A stretch of 64,000 bases of DNA from Prevotella sp. GTDB taxonomy: Bacteria > Bacteroidota > Bacteroidia > Bacteroidales > Bacteroidaceae. The notes beneath the pieces were generated by a model. The model ran no database searches, was not told where the DNA came from, and saw only the letters and a list, made by a program, of their open reading frames with translations. The position numbers and the translations under genes are program-made. The DNA lies in contig JAFRRN010000057.1 in assembly GCA_017428055.1 (NCBI GenBank), positions 1-64,000 on the forward strand, given 5' to 3'. The first letter of the stretch is position 1. The number at the start of each line of letters is the position of its first letter. Below, one piece after another: positions 17,901 to 25,543 of the stretch.

Positions 17901-18768
17901 GAAGAACCACAAGGGCGAATATGCCGAGGCATACGCTGCCCGCGCGCCGTGGGTACACCAGTTTGACTTGCGCATCGCCGAGGACTTCGCCTTCCGCATT
18001 GGTGCCACCACACACAAGTTCCAGGCAAGCCTCGACTTCCTGAACGTAGGCAACCTCATCAATTCGGGCTGGGGCATCCCCAAGACGAATACCGTCTCCA
18101 ACGGCAACCGCATCCTGACTTACAACGGCGTTGACAACAACAATGTGCCCGTCTTCTCTATGTATAAGGTGAATGGGGCTTATCCCACAGAGACGTATGC
18201 CACCAACATGGACTGGTCGAATTGCTGGAAATTGCAAGTTGGTATCAAGTATTTCTTCAACGACAAGATTGATGACTTCGACAATAGCGTGCGTGCCAAG
18301 CAGCCAAAGGCTCTCTCACAGAGCCAACTCGACGCACTCAATGCACAGTTGAAAGCCAAGCAAGACGAGATCAACTCGCTGAAGAGCCAACTCGCTAACC
18401 AGAAGCCCGAGGTCAAGACGGTGGAGAAGGTGGTCAACAAGACCGAGGTGCTTGCCGCTCCCGTGTCGGTCTTCTTCAACATCGGCGAGGCTACCGTTGC
18501 CAATCCGAGCGACTTGCAGAACGTGAAAGACCTTGTGAAACTTGCCAAGGACAACAATAAGAAGATTGTCATCACAGGCTATGCCGACTCCAAGACGGGT
18601 AACGCGGAGATCAATAACGCCCTCAGCCAGAAACGGGCAGAGGCTATCGCCGACGAACTCGTGAAGATGGGCGTGAGCCGCGACAACATCAAGATTGTCT
18701 CCGAGGGTGGTACGGATACCTTGACACCCAACACATACAACCGCCGCGCGGTGGTCAGTATCATGTAA
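14911..18768 (+). CDS. Oar-like TonB-dependent receptor fused to an OmpA peptidoglycan-binding domain
   Basis: A 1285-residue outer membrane protein. Signal peptide (1-21) is followed by a carboxypeptidase-regulatory-like domain (about 25-110) and a plug with DGANFNNNFG and EEVQVVVAPFDVRQTNFIGG (about 130-240). An Oar-type 22-strand barrel extends to about residue 1120. Then comes a Gln/Lys-rich coiled-coil linker (about 1135-1165, LDALNAQLKAKQDEINSLKS) and a C-terminal OmpA domain (about 1184-1285). The last keeps the fold's VFFNIGEA start, the GYAD aspartate and the NRRAVVSI arginine that bind diaminopimelate. The fold would anchor the receptor to peptidoglycan. The reading frame is continuous across the junction, so this is a true fusion and not two genes. 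Confidence 0.85.
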   Translation: MQKRLFFLVAAMMVFTTMVAQITTSTMTGKVTEATPDGVAIIGATVQAVHEPSGTRYATVTNSDGRFDIQGMRTGGPYSVTVSYIGYQTKVLKEITLQLGETYNLSVWLSEDANELNEVLITAAASKFAAEKTGATTNISNLQMMSMPTVTRGISDIAKLSPYANGMSFAGGDGRSTNFTIDGANFNNNFGLSANLPGGGNPISLDAIEEVQVVVAPFDVRQTNFIGGGINAITKSGTNTFKGTAYVYYRDQDLRGNRINHIDLGARADEAHKTYGFTLGGPIWKNKLFFFVNYEKEVIPGEVIKYRARQDGEAAGGMVSRTTLSDMQKAYNYLVNTYGYDPGSYTNFPADESNEKVLARVDWNITDRHHLAVRFNNTKNVAWNAPNGNSADFLSGSAARLNNTYRVGTQSMAFANSMYSMENKVQSWSADLNSRFTNSISNQLLFTYTNIEDVRGSNSSIFPFIDIMNGLNADGNQILEPYMSAGYELFSYNNGVHNKITNITDNFTFYLPKHKITAGVNFEHQYANNAYMREGTGYYRYRSLDEFLSGAAPETVAFTYGFNGVSNPNAQVTFNQLGLYAQDEWNMTDRFKLSFGARFDNLMFDNKDLQRNNAIYALDFRDGKKVDTGLWPKSNWQISPRLGFTWDVKGDKTLKVRGGTGIFTGRLPLVFFTNMPTNASMVQLTQVYGTKYKAGKDSDGRPVGVVTYRDAELDQFAGKMITTVDELIQKTGVPTTNENYHVAGSKISGVDSDFKMPQVWKSSIAVDYRLPVSFPLTLTGEFIYTKNINAVTIDNINIMNPDDTWQRFAGADNRLRYPSTYNIVKGKNAVMLTNTSKGHGYTANVTLNAEPVKDLNIMMAYTHTEMKEISGMPGSDPVSTWQGMITVDGPNNATVQRSQYVIPNKVIASVNYYIPFRHKGLLRGTHLNLFYTGYKYGSYSFCYTNDMNGDGLSNDLMYIPANDNEIQIGSIDADGNFVNDATQRAAFWAFVNQDSYLKNHKGEYAEAYAARAPWVHQFDLRIAEDFAFRIGATTHKFQASLDFLNVGNLINSGWGIPKTNTVSNGNRILTYNGVDNNNVPVFSMYKVNGAYPTETYATNMDWSNCWKLQVGIKYFFNDKIDDFDNSVRAKQPKALSQSQLDALNAQLKAKQDEINSLKSQLANQKPEVKTVEKVVNKTEVLAAPVSVFFNIGEATVANPSDLQNVKDLVKLAKDNNKKIVITGYADSKTGNAEINNALSQKRAEAIADELVKMGVSRDNIKIVSEGGTDTLTPNTYNRRAVVSIM

Positions 18769-18800
18769 GCAAATCCAAAGATAGACAATTGTCATAAAAG

Positions 18801-18836
18801 AAAAGGTACGGGAAATGGTTTCCGTACCTTTTTTGG
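18801..18836 (+). terminator. Rho-independent terminator of the receptor gene
   Basis: AAAAGGTACGG (18801-18811) pairs with CCGTACCTTTT (18822-18832) around a 10-base loop and runs into further T residues. It lies 32 bp past the stop codon. Confidence 0.85.
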
Positions 18837-19040
18837 TGGATGATGTCTTCCTTATCCAATTCTTTACACAGGCAGAATGATGGTTGGGATGACTTTCCGT
18901 TTCCATAGATGATGACTGTAATTGCTATGAAAAATGCGGACAAAAAGAGTGTCGGGAAAAATGATGAAATAGAATGACGACAAGCGGTTGCATGGCCTGA
19001 ATCGTCTGGTTTATCCGATTATTTCGGACTATAATATGCC

Positions 19041-19141
19041 TTTAACATTTTTTGGGCGGCATCCGTCGCCGGTGGATGCCGCATCCGTCATTGGTAAATG
19101 TGGCATTTATGGGTCGCGGATGCCGCCCAAAAAATGTTAAA
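19041..19141. repeat. 101-bp palindromic element with 25-bp perfect terminal inverted repeats
   Basis: The arms 19041-19065 and 19117-19141 are exact 25-base reverse complements (TTTAACATTTTTTGGGCGGC and on). Inside lie two smaller hairpins: GGATGC/GCATCC at 19074-19086 and TAAATG/CATTTA at 19095-19109. The motif GGATGCC or its complement occurs four times. The folded form would be a three-way junction. It sits in the 562-bp gap between convergent genes, away from either stop codon. It could be a miniature transposable element, a dispersed palindromic repeat or an RNA structure. No clear target duplication is visible. Confidence 0.7.
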
Positions 19142-19229
19142 ACGGGGTGTTTATGCAGGATTTATGCCCTTTGGGAAGGGATGGGATTGATGGGTTATGG
19201 GTAAGTGATTGATAATCAACGACTTGCGG

Positions 19230-19254
19230 AAAACGCCAAAAACGGGCGTTTTTT
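19230..19254 (+). terminator. Hairpin with T-run in the 19 kb gap
   Basis: AAAACGCC (19230-19237) pairs with GGCGTTTT (19245-19252), loop AAAAACG, followed by more T. It has terminator form on the plus strand but is 460 bp past the receptor stop, so it may back up the first terminator or belong to a short unseen transcript. Confidence 0.45.
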
Positions 19255-19273
19255 CGCCCAAATGATGGTCGAA

Positions 19274-19304
19274 ACAAAAAACTGGCCTTCATTTGAGCCA
19301 GTTT
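19274..19304 (-). terminator. Rho-independent terminator of rlmD
   Basis: On the minus strand AAACTGGC and GCCAGTTT (19304-19297 and 19286-19279) form an 8-bp stem, followed by T residues. It lies 27 bp past the rlmD stop. Confidence 0.7.
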
Positions 19305-19330
19305 GATGAAAAATTATTGACATTATCGGC

Positions 19331-20848
19331 TTATTCCCCTTTGTCTCCTTTTCGCTCCAAGAGGACGACATTCTCCACATGGGGCGTGTGTGGGAACATG
19401 TCAACGGGCTGCACGATGCGGATGAGATAGTCTTGGCAGAGTCGCTCAAGGTCGCGGGCTTGGGTGGCGGGGTTGCAACTGACATAGACGATGCGCTGCG
19501 GTGCTGCCCGCAGGATGGTCTCCACCACGTCGGGATGCATACCGGCGCGCGGTGGGTCTGTGATGATGATGTCGGGTCTCCCATGCTCTTCGATGAACTC
19601 ATCTGTGAGCAAGTCCTTCATGTCGCCCGCGAAAAAGAGCGTGTTGTCGATGCCATTGAGGGCGGAATTGACCTTGGCATCGGCGATGGCTTCGGGTACG
19701 TACTCGATGCCGATGACCTTCCGCGCCCTGTCTGCCACGAAGTTGGCGATGGTGCCCGTACCCGTATAGAGGTCGTAGACAAGCGGTTTCCCTTCCTCTC
19801 CCGTGGAATGGTCGCTGTTGGAGAATGCCAGCTCCCTTGCCACGGCATAGAGATGGTACGCCTGTTCGGTGTTGGTTTGGTAGAAACTCTTGGCACCCAC
19901 CTTGAACCGAAGCCTCTCCATCGTCTCAAAGATGTGGTCGTTGCCTTGGAAGGTATGCACGTCGAGGTCGCCGAAGGTGTCGTTGCATTTCTGGTTGTCT
20001 ACCCACATCAGCGATGTGACCTGTGGAAATTGCGTGGCTATATGTTGTAAGAGTGCCTCCGCTTCGGGTGGCATCTCGCCCGCCTTGTCGAACTTAAACT
20101 GCACGATGACCATCCATTCGCTCGTGTTGGAGTTGCGGATAACCACGCCTCGGAGCAGCCCCACTTGTTGCCGAAGGTCGAAAAAGGAGATGCCATTAGC
20201 GAGGGCATAGTCGCGTATTTCGTTGCGGATGCGGTTGTGGAGGCTGTCCATGAGGCAGCATTCGTCGATGGGAAGCACCTTGTCGAATGCTCCCGTGATG
20301 TGAAAGCCGAGGGCATCGCGGGCATATTCCATGCCACTGGCGATTTCCTCGCGTGTGAGGTAGCGGCGGTTGGAGGCGCCAAAGTCGAGTTTGTTGCGGT
20401 ATTCGCGCGTCTTGACAGAGCCGAGGATGGGCTTGAACATGGTGCCATCCACTTCGCCACTGCCAGGCTGGGGCAGCGTGAGATGCCCTATGCGGGTGAG
20501 TTGGTCATAGACCTGCCGCTGCTTCACCTCCAATTGTTGGGGGTAGGGGAGCATCTGCCACTTGCAACCGCCGCAGATGCCGAAATGCCGGCACATCGGC
20601 GTTTCCCTTGTGGGGCTGTATTGGCGGAAGCGGATGGCCTCCGCCTCGGCGTAATGGTGTTTCTTCTTGCGGATTTGCAGGTCGACGACATCGCCTGGCA
20701 CACACCATGGGACGAAGACGACGAGTTGCGACTCCTCGGTGCCGTCGTGGGCGGGGATGGTCAGTCGTGTGAGTGCCTTTCCCTCTGCCGCCACGTCTGT
20801 GATGGTTACGCTCTCGAATATGGGTAATGGTTTTCTCTTTCTGCTCAT
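19331..20848 (-). CDS. rlmD: 23S rRNA (uracil-5)-methyltransferase, RlmD/RumA family
   Basis: A 505-residue SAM-dependent RNA m5U methyltransferase. The N-terminal TRAM-like domain (to about 70) precedes the 4Fe-4S site C86, C92, C95 (CRHFGICGGC). The catalytic half has the SAM motif DLYTGTGTIANF, the DPPRAGMH loop and the nucleophile cysteine in VSCNPATQARDL. Bacteroidetes often carry one or two RumA-like enzymes, so the exact target uridine (1939 or 747 in E. coli numbering) is inferred. The gene stands alone: convergent with the TonB receptor gene and divergent from the acidic-tailed gene at 21052, with its own -7 box 32 bp upstream. Confidence 0.85.
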   Translation of the reverse strand: MSRKRKPLPIFESVTITDVAAEGKALTRLTIPAHDGTEESQLVVFVPWCVPGDVVDLQIRKKKHHYAEAEAIRFRQYSPTRETPMCRHFGICGGCKWQMLPYPQQLEVKQRQVYDQLTRIGHLTLPQPGSGEVDGTMFKPILGSVKTREYRNKLDFGASNRRYLTREEIASGMEYARDALGFHITGAFDKVLPIDECCLMDSLHNRIRNEIRDYALANGISFFDLRQQVGLLRGVVIRNSNTSEWMVIVQFKFDKAGEMPPEAEALLQHIATQFPQVTSLMWVDNQKCNDTFGDLDVHTFQGNDHIFETMERLRFKVGAKSFYQTNTEQAYHLYAVARELAFSNSDHSTGEEGKPLVYDLYTGTGTIANFVADRARKVIGIEYVPEAIADAKVNSALNGIDNTLFFAGDMKDLLTDEFIEEHGRPDIIITDPPRAGMHPDVVETILRAAPQRIVYVSCNPATQARDLERLCQDYLIRIVQPVDMFPHTPHVENVVLLERKGDKGE

Positions 20849-20879
20849 GATTCCTGTTGCTCATTATTTTTTTACCGTA

Positions 20880-20887
20880 CAAAGTTA
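20880..20887 (-). promoter_or_regulatory. -7 box for rlmD
   Basis: TAACTTTG on the minus strand, 32 bp upstream of the rlmD ATG. Confidence 0.45.
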
Positions 20888-20942
20888 CGAATAAAAACCC
20901 ATATTGAATTTTGAGCCAAGGAAAAATTATTTTACTATTTTC

Positions 20943-20972
20943 TTGCATATTAAATATTATATTGTAATTTTG
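20943..20972 (+). promoter_or_regulatory. Two-part promoter for the acidic-tailed gene
   Basis: TTG at 20943-20945 and TAATTTTG at 20965-20972 are separated by 19 bases, the usual Bacteroidetes -33/-7 spacing. The leader to the ATG at 21052 is about 72 bases long. Confidence 0.5.
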
Positions 20973-21051
20973 CAGCTATAAAGACGATATAATAATGTTT
21001 TAACCCCCTTATCGGAGGAATCTACACACATATAAAAACAATCTTTCATAT

Positions 21052-21864
21052 ATGAAACAAAAGAATAAAGGATTCTTGACCCTGAAGACGCTAACGAAGA
21101 GCAATGTTTGGGACATCCAGGAAAATGACGTGTTCAGAATGTGGGAAGCGGCGGAGAAAGACGCTGACCTCAAAGACAATTTGCGCCATTACAGCGACAT
21201 CATCCGCACGGCTTTCGAGTTGGAGGAGGTCAAGGTGGATAAACCGGAGGTGATTAAGAAATACGAGGGCCGAGGCTTCAAGGTGGGCATGGTGAAACTT
21301 GACGAGACCACGAAGGTGAAGTGGGCCATCAAGAAACGCCCCATCATGAGGGTTACCGACCTCACTTACGAGAACATCCGCCATATCTCGGCAGCGAAAT
21401 TGCTGGAAGTCATCAACCGTAACTTCGGTGGCGGCTGGGAGTCGCTGTCGCAAAGCATCCGCGACATCATCGAGAGCGGCTTTGACATCAGCACCACCAC
21501 GCTACCCAAAAACCGCCTCCGCAAGGCTGGCAGCATGTATGAGAAGAAGGTGGCAGACGGGTTTGACGTGCTGGAGATACCCAAGGGCACGTGGATAGAG
21601 GCGATTTTCGCCAAGGAGAAGCCCGAGGCGCCGAAGCCTAAGTCGAAGTATGATAATGACGACGATGATGACGATTATGACAAGGACGATGAACTCGATG
21701 AGGATCTGCAAGATGAAGATAGCGGATATGCCGACCTCGACGAGGACGATGACTTCGATGAGGACAAGTTGGCGGAGGAAAGCTATCGCACAACCTTTGA
21801 GACAGACCCCGAGGTGTTGAGCCTTGAGGCGGAGGATGTCAGCGAGGAGGAAGAGGATTATTAA
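21052..21864 (+). CDS. Conserved-looking protein of unknown function with long Asp/Glu tail
   Basis: I do not recognise a named family. The 270-residue protein has no signal peptide or membrane helix. Residues 1-190 look globular and basic (LTLKTLTKSNVWDIQENDVF, KKRPIMRVTDLTYENIRHIS, WESLSQSIRDIIESGFDIST). From about residue 195 the chain turns almost purely acidic: a run with seven aspartates (DNDDDDDDYDKDDE) and many more Asp/Glu to the C-terminus. This two-part charge pattern is seen in nucleic-acid mimics, RNA polymerase accessory subunits and chaperone-like proteins, but none is demonstrated. It has its own promoter and a strong terminator, so it is a single-gene unit. Confidence 0.7.
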   Translation: MKQKNKGFLTLKTLTKSNVWDIQENDVFRMWEAAEKDADLKDNLRHYSDIIRTAFELEEVKVDKPEVIKKYEGRGFKVGMVKLDETTKVKWAIKKRPIMRVTDLTYENIRHISAAKLLEVINRNFGGGWESLSQSIRDIIESGFDISTTTLPKNRLRKAGSMYEKKVADGFDVLEIPKGTWIEAIFAKEKPEAPKPKSKYDNDDDDDDYDKDDELDEDLQDEDSGYADLDEDDDFDEDKLAEESYRTTFETDPEVLSLEAEDVSEEEEDY

Positions 21865-21883
21865 GTTGGCATAGATATAAAAG

Positions 21884-21925
21884 AAAGAATCGGGGAACTT
21901 GCATTGGCAGGTTCCCCGATTCTTT
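21884..21925. terminator. Bidirectional terminator between convergent genes
   Basis: AAAGAATCGGGGAAC (21884-21898) and GTTCCCCGATTCTTT (21911-21925) form a perfect 15-bp stem with a 12-base loop. A-rich and T-rich flanks make it usable by the 21052 gene and by ppiD. Confidence 0.9.
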
Positions 21926-21940
21926 TGACTGTATGGATGT

Positions 21941-24076
21941 TTAGAAGAACAGATAACGATTGTCTACAATGTTTGCCTTCTGGTACAGTTCGTTAGTGAA
22001 GCCGCTGGCGTATTGCATGGCTTTCTGGCGAAGGGTCTGCTCCTGTGCCTTGGCATCGAACTTGGTGGGACGTTTTGTCTTGTCAACCACTTGGAAGAGA
22101 TAGACACCGGCGTTGCCCTTGACAGGCTCTGCGGAGAACTTGCCCTTGGCCGTCGTTGCCACGGCACCGCTCAATGCGGGCTCGCTGGCTCCCGTAGCGG
22201 GAACGAACACCGGGGCGGAGAATGTCACCTGGTTCACGTCGGAGACGTTGGCACCCTTAGCCTTGGCGGCATCGATGGATGTCACGCCCTTTGCCTTCTC
22301 GACAAGCTGGGCTGCTTTCTTGTCCTTGATGACTTCCGACTTCACATATTCCGACACTTGCTCGTCCTTCAATGTGCGGTAGCCAATGGGGTGAATCTTG
22401 TCTACCATGGCAACGAGTAGGCGGTTGTTGTCGCCACACTCATACATCGGAGACACCTGGCCCTCCTTGGCTTCAAACGCCCATTTCAAGGCATCGCGTG
22501 TGCCGTGGATGCCGGCGAGGTTGTGCTGTGCGGTGCTGATGTCGCGAAGGTCCTTCACCTGATAACCGTTCTTCTGTGCATTCTTCACGATGTCGTCCTC
22601 TGTTTGGTTGGCACTGACAAAGGAGCTGAACTTATTGTAAGCGGTGGAGTAGGTTTCCTTGGAGAAGTCGATGGTCTTCTTCACCACGGCAGCGGTATAC
22701 TTGTTGATGAAATTGCGCTTGTCAAGGACTTGTACGATGATATTGCCTTGGGGCAACTCGATGTTCTTCAATTCGTTCACAGCCATGGTGTTGAGGCTGG
22801 TGATGTAGTTCTTGGTGTCGCTATCCATGGAAGGCACGTTCTGGTATTGGCTGGTAACCATCCAGTTCTTGGCACCATCCTGACCGTACTTCTTGGCAAT
22901 TGCCTCGAAGTCGCCGCCAGCCTTGAGGGCGTTGAAGATGGAGTCGGCGCGCTTGTGGGCATCGGCGACATCCGTTCCCCCTACGCTAATCTGGCGATAT
23001 TGCACGGAGTCGGGCAATTGTTGCTTGGCAACGAGCTTGATGAGGTTGAGCGTGTTGTCGGGCTTGTTCTCCATGGGACCATAGACAGAACCCACGGCCA
23101 TGGAGTCTAACCGTTGTGCGATGTCCCTTGGGAAGGCTTCCTTTGCCACGGGGATGCCGAGGTAGCTGACGAGGGATGTGGCGCGGCGCACCACGTTGGA
23201 GGGGTCTTCCTCCTCTGCCAGTTGCTTGGCGAAGGTGGCGAAGTCCTTTTGCAAGGCGGCGCGGTCAGCGGGAGAGGCATCCACCTGTATGTCCACATAC
23301 TTCACGTCGCGTGTCTCAATGGGCTGGTTGAAACGCTCTTTCATCTCATCGTACTTGGCTTTCAATTCGCTTTCAGAGACCTCAATCTTACCGTCCTCAA
23401 TGCTTGAATAGGGGAAGGCTGCCAGTTGGATCTGGCTCTCCTCGTTCTCGGCGTCAAACGCGAGCTTGGCTTCCACGGGGTTGGAGAGGAGGCAGTTGGC
23501 AAGCAATGCCTGGTATTTCTGGGCGAGGGTCTGCTGGCGCAGTTGCTTCTCGATGAAATTCCAGTAGCGATAGAGTGTCTCGTATTGCTTTCCCATCTGT
23601 GGATTGGCGTTCTTCTTGTAGTCGGCAAGGAAACGCTGGAGGGCATTCACGTCAAATCTTCCTGTCTGTTGGTTCACGAAAGGTGTCTGCATGAGCATGG
23701 GGTTGGTGCCTTCCTTCAAGATGTTTTGCAACTCGGCATCGGTCACGGTCAAGCCTAACTTCTTGGCTTCACTTTCGATGAGCTTGTTTTGGATAAGGGA
23801 ATTCCAGACCATATCCTTCACTTGGTTCATCTGGTCTTCGTTCAGTTGTTCGGTGCCTTGTTGCATCTTGATGACTTCTGTGTACTCATCGACGAGTTTC
23901 TGGAAGTCTTGAACATTAATTTTTTCTCCCATGACTTGGCCGATTTGCTGACGTTGGTCGTTACGAGTGGACTCGCACGAGCGGAACAGCTCCTCGGCGA
24001 TGAATGCGAATAGGGCCAGTGCTATGGCACTTACCAATACTGGTCCCCAGCTTCTGATTTTTCCAATTGCTGCCAT
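21941..24076 (-). CDS. PpiD/SurA-like periplasmic peptidyl-prolyl isomerase
   Basis: A 711-residue membrane-anchored chaperone. One N-terminal helix (VLVSAIALALFAFIAEEL, residues 14-31) leads into a SurA-N-type helical domain (INVQDFQKLVDEYTEVI, VWNSLIQNKLIESEAKKLGL) and one or two parvulin domains in the middle (RQISVGGTDVADAHKRADSI to about residue 470). The family assists folding of outer membrane proteins in the periplasm. Last of a four-gene minus-strand series beta-barrel - LptC - GldE - this gene, an arrangement common in Bacteroidales. It also has a -7 box directly upstream, so it can be transcribed alone. Confidence 0.85.
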   Translation of the reverse strand: MAAIGKIRSWGPVLVSAIALALFAFIAEELFRSCESTRNDQRQQIGQVMGEKINVQDFQKLVDEYTEVIKMQQGTEQLNEDQMNQVKDMVWNSLIQNKLIESEAKKLGLTVTDAELQNILKEGTNPMLMQTPFVNQQTGRFDVNALQRFLADYKKNANPQMGKQYETLYRYWNFIEKQLRQQTLAQKYQALLANCLLSNPVEAKLAFDAENEESQIQLAAFPYSSIEDGKIEVSESELKAKYDEMKERFNQPIETRDVKYVDIQVDASPADRAALQKDFATFAKQLAEEEDPSNVVRRATSLVSYLGIPVAKEAFPRDIAQRLDSMAVGSVYGPMENKPDNTLNLIKLVAKQQLPDSVQYRQISVGGTDVADAHKRADSIFNALKAGGDFEAIAKKYGQDGAKNWMVTSQYQNVPSMDSDTKNYITSLNTMAVNELKNIELPQGNIIVQVLDKRNFINKYTAAVVKKTIDFSKETYSTAYNKFSSFVSANQTEDDIVKNAQKNGYQVKDLRDISTAQHNLAGIHGTRDALKWAFEAKEGQVSPMYECGDNNRLLVAMVDKIHPIGYRTLKDEQVSEYVKSEVIKDKKAAQLVEKAKGVTSIDAAKAKGANVSDVNQVTFSAPVFVPATGASEPALSGAVATTAKGKFSAEPVKGNAGVYLFQVVDKTKRPTKFDAKAQEQTLRQKAMQYASGFTNELYQKANIVDNRYLFF

Positions 24077-24129
24077 TTTATTTGTTTAGTTGTTTTAATA
24101 ATAATCGTATATAATATCAAAAAAGCGTA

Positions 24130-24137
24130 CAAAATTA
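24130..24137 (-). promoter_or_regulatory. -7 box for ppiD-like gene
   Basis: TAATTTTG on the minus strand, 54 bp before the ATG at 24076. The gap 24077-24232 shows nothing else. Confidence 0.45.
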
Positions 24138-24232
24138 ATAAAAAGATATGAAACTAAGGAATTTTCGCCTTAAAAAATGAGAATTGAGGCTATTGACACG
24201 GACGAAAAAGAGTAAAACGCAGGGCTTTTGTT

Positions 24233-25507
24233 TCATTTTCCTGCCACATGCAATTGTACCAACTCGATTTTCGTCATGGTATTCTTGACGATCTTGAATT
24301 CAAATTTCCCGATTTTCACCACCTCGTTGAGCTTCGGGAAACTGCGGTATTCATTGAGAATTAGGCCGCCCACGGTCATGTAGTCGTCGCTCTCAGGCAG
24401 GTCGAGGTCGAACATCTCGTTCACCTTGTCTATCTCTAAACGAGCAGAGAGGATATAGTCGCCGTCGTCATTGCGCAAGGCTGTGTATTGCGTGTTGTCG
24501 TGTTCATCCTCAATATCGCCGAAGATTTCCTCCACGATGTCCTCAAGCGAGACGATGCCGCTGGTGCCCCCGAACTCGTCCACGACCACCCCGATAGATT
24601 TCTTCTGTTGCAAGAGTACACGCATCATCTTCTGTGCCGTCATCGTCTCTGGCACAAAGGGCATGGTGAGGATGGTGTCATGCCAGTCTGTTGGGTTCTT
24701 GAACATCATCGAGGAATGGATATAGCCGATGATATGGTCGATGTCCTCATCGTAAACCAATATCTTGGAGTGGCCGCTCTCTACGAACAACTGCTTGAGT
24801 TCATCGAGGGTGGCACCACGTTCCACGGCGAAAATCTCCGTGCGAGGCACCATGCAGTCGCGCACCTTGAGGTCTGCGAAGTCGAGCGCGTTCTGGAAAA
24901 TCTTGACCTCATTGTCAATCTTTTCATCGTCCTTGGCATTCTCGATGGTAGATTGGACTAAATAGTCGAGGTCTACCTTGGTGAATCCCTCGTCCGCATC
25001 TTTCTTGGCAATGCGGATGCCTACCATGCGGAGGAACATCTTGGAGAGCAACGTGGAAAACTTACTGATAGGCCAGAGGATGATATAGATGATGTATGCG
25101 GGAAACGCAAATATGTTCATCATCTGGTTAGGATTGCTCTTAAACAGTGTCTTGGGCAGGAATTCGCCCGTGAAGAGTACGATGAGGGTAGAGAGGATTG
25201 TGTCTGCGGGGACAGTGATGGCGGCATCCAACCCCTTGAAAATCGTGTTGTCGAATAGGAAAGCGATCAGCAAACCATAGACGACCAATGCGATATTGTT
25301 GCCCACAAGCATGGTGCTCACGAACCCATTGGGGTGGGAATAGAATACGGATAGGAACTTCTGCGAGAGGGTGTTCCGCTCTTTGTCCATCTCGGCGAGC
25401 ATCCGGTTGCTCGACACGAATGCTATTTCCATGCCTGAGAAGAAGGCTGAGAATGCCATGGCGATAAGGATGCCTATGATGAGTGATATGTTTACCTCGT
25501 TTTCCAT
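24233..25507 (-). CDS. GldE/CorC family CNNM-CBS membrane protein
   Basis: A 424-residue hemolysin-C/CorC-type protein. The DUF21/CNNM membrane domain (residues about 8-190, starting ISLIIGILIAMAFSAFFSGM, with GFVSTMLVGNNIALVVYG) is followed by a CBS pair (VRDCMVPRTEIFAV to VDEFGGTSGIVSLEDIVEEI) and a C-terminal CorC/HlyC domain (DDYMTVGGLILNEYRSFPKL). Bacteroidetes members are called GldE because of a gliding locus, but no other gld genes are near. A magnesium or cobalt transport/regulation role is known for the wider family. It lies 36 bp after lptC in the same direction. Confidence 0.85.
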   Translation of the reverse strand: MENEVNISLIIGILIAMAFSAFFSGMEIAFVSSNRMLAEMDKERNTLSQKFLSVFYSHPNGFVSTMLVGNNIALVVYGLLIAFLFDNTIFKGLDAAITVPADTILSTLIVLFTGEFLPKTLFKSNPNQMMNIFAFPAYIIYIILWPISKFSTLLSKMFLRMVGIRIAKKDADEGFTKVDLDYLVQSTIENAKDDEKIDNEVKIFQNALDFADLKVRDCMVPRTEIFAVERGATLDELKQLFVESGHSKILVYDEDIDHIIGYIHSSMMFKNPTDWHDTILTMPFVPETMTAQKMMRVLLQQKKSIGVVVDEFGGTSGIVSLEDIVEEIFGDIEDEHDNTQYTALRNDDGDYILSARLEIDKVNEMFDLDLPESDDYMTVGGLILNEYRSFPKLNEVVKIGKFEFKIVKNTMTKIELVQLHVAGK

Positions 25508-25543
25508 GATTCGTTCATGATGTCTGTTGGTAGGTTGGGTGTT

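Noticed and set aside
19041-19141. Simple Rho-independent terminator
   Set aside because: Too long, has two internal hairpins, and both neighbouring genes already have nearer terminators.
24233-25507. Evidence for gliding motility / type IX secretion from the GldE-like gene
   Set aside because: GldE-type proteins are widespread in non-gliding Bacteroidales; no gldKLMN or other por/spr genes in the window.
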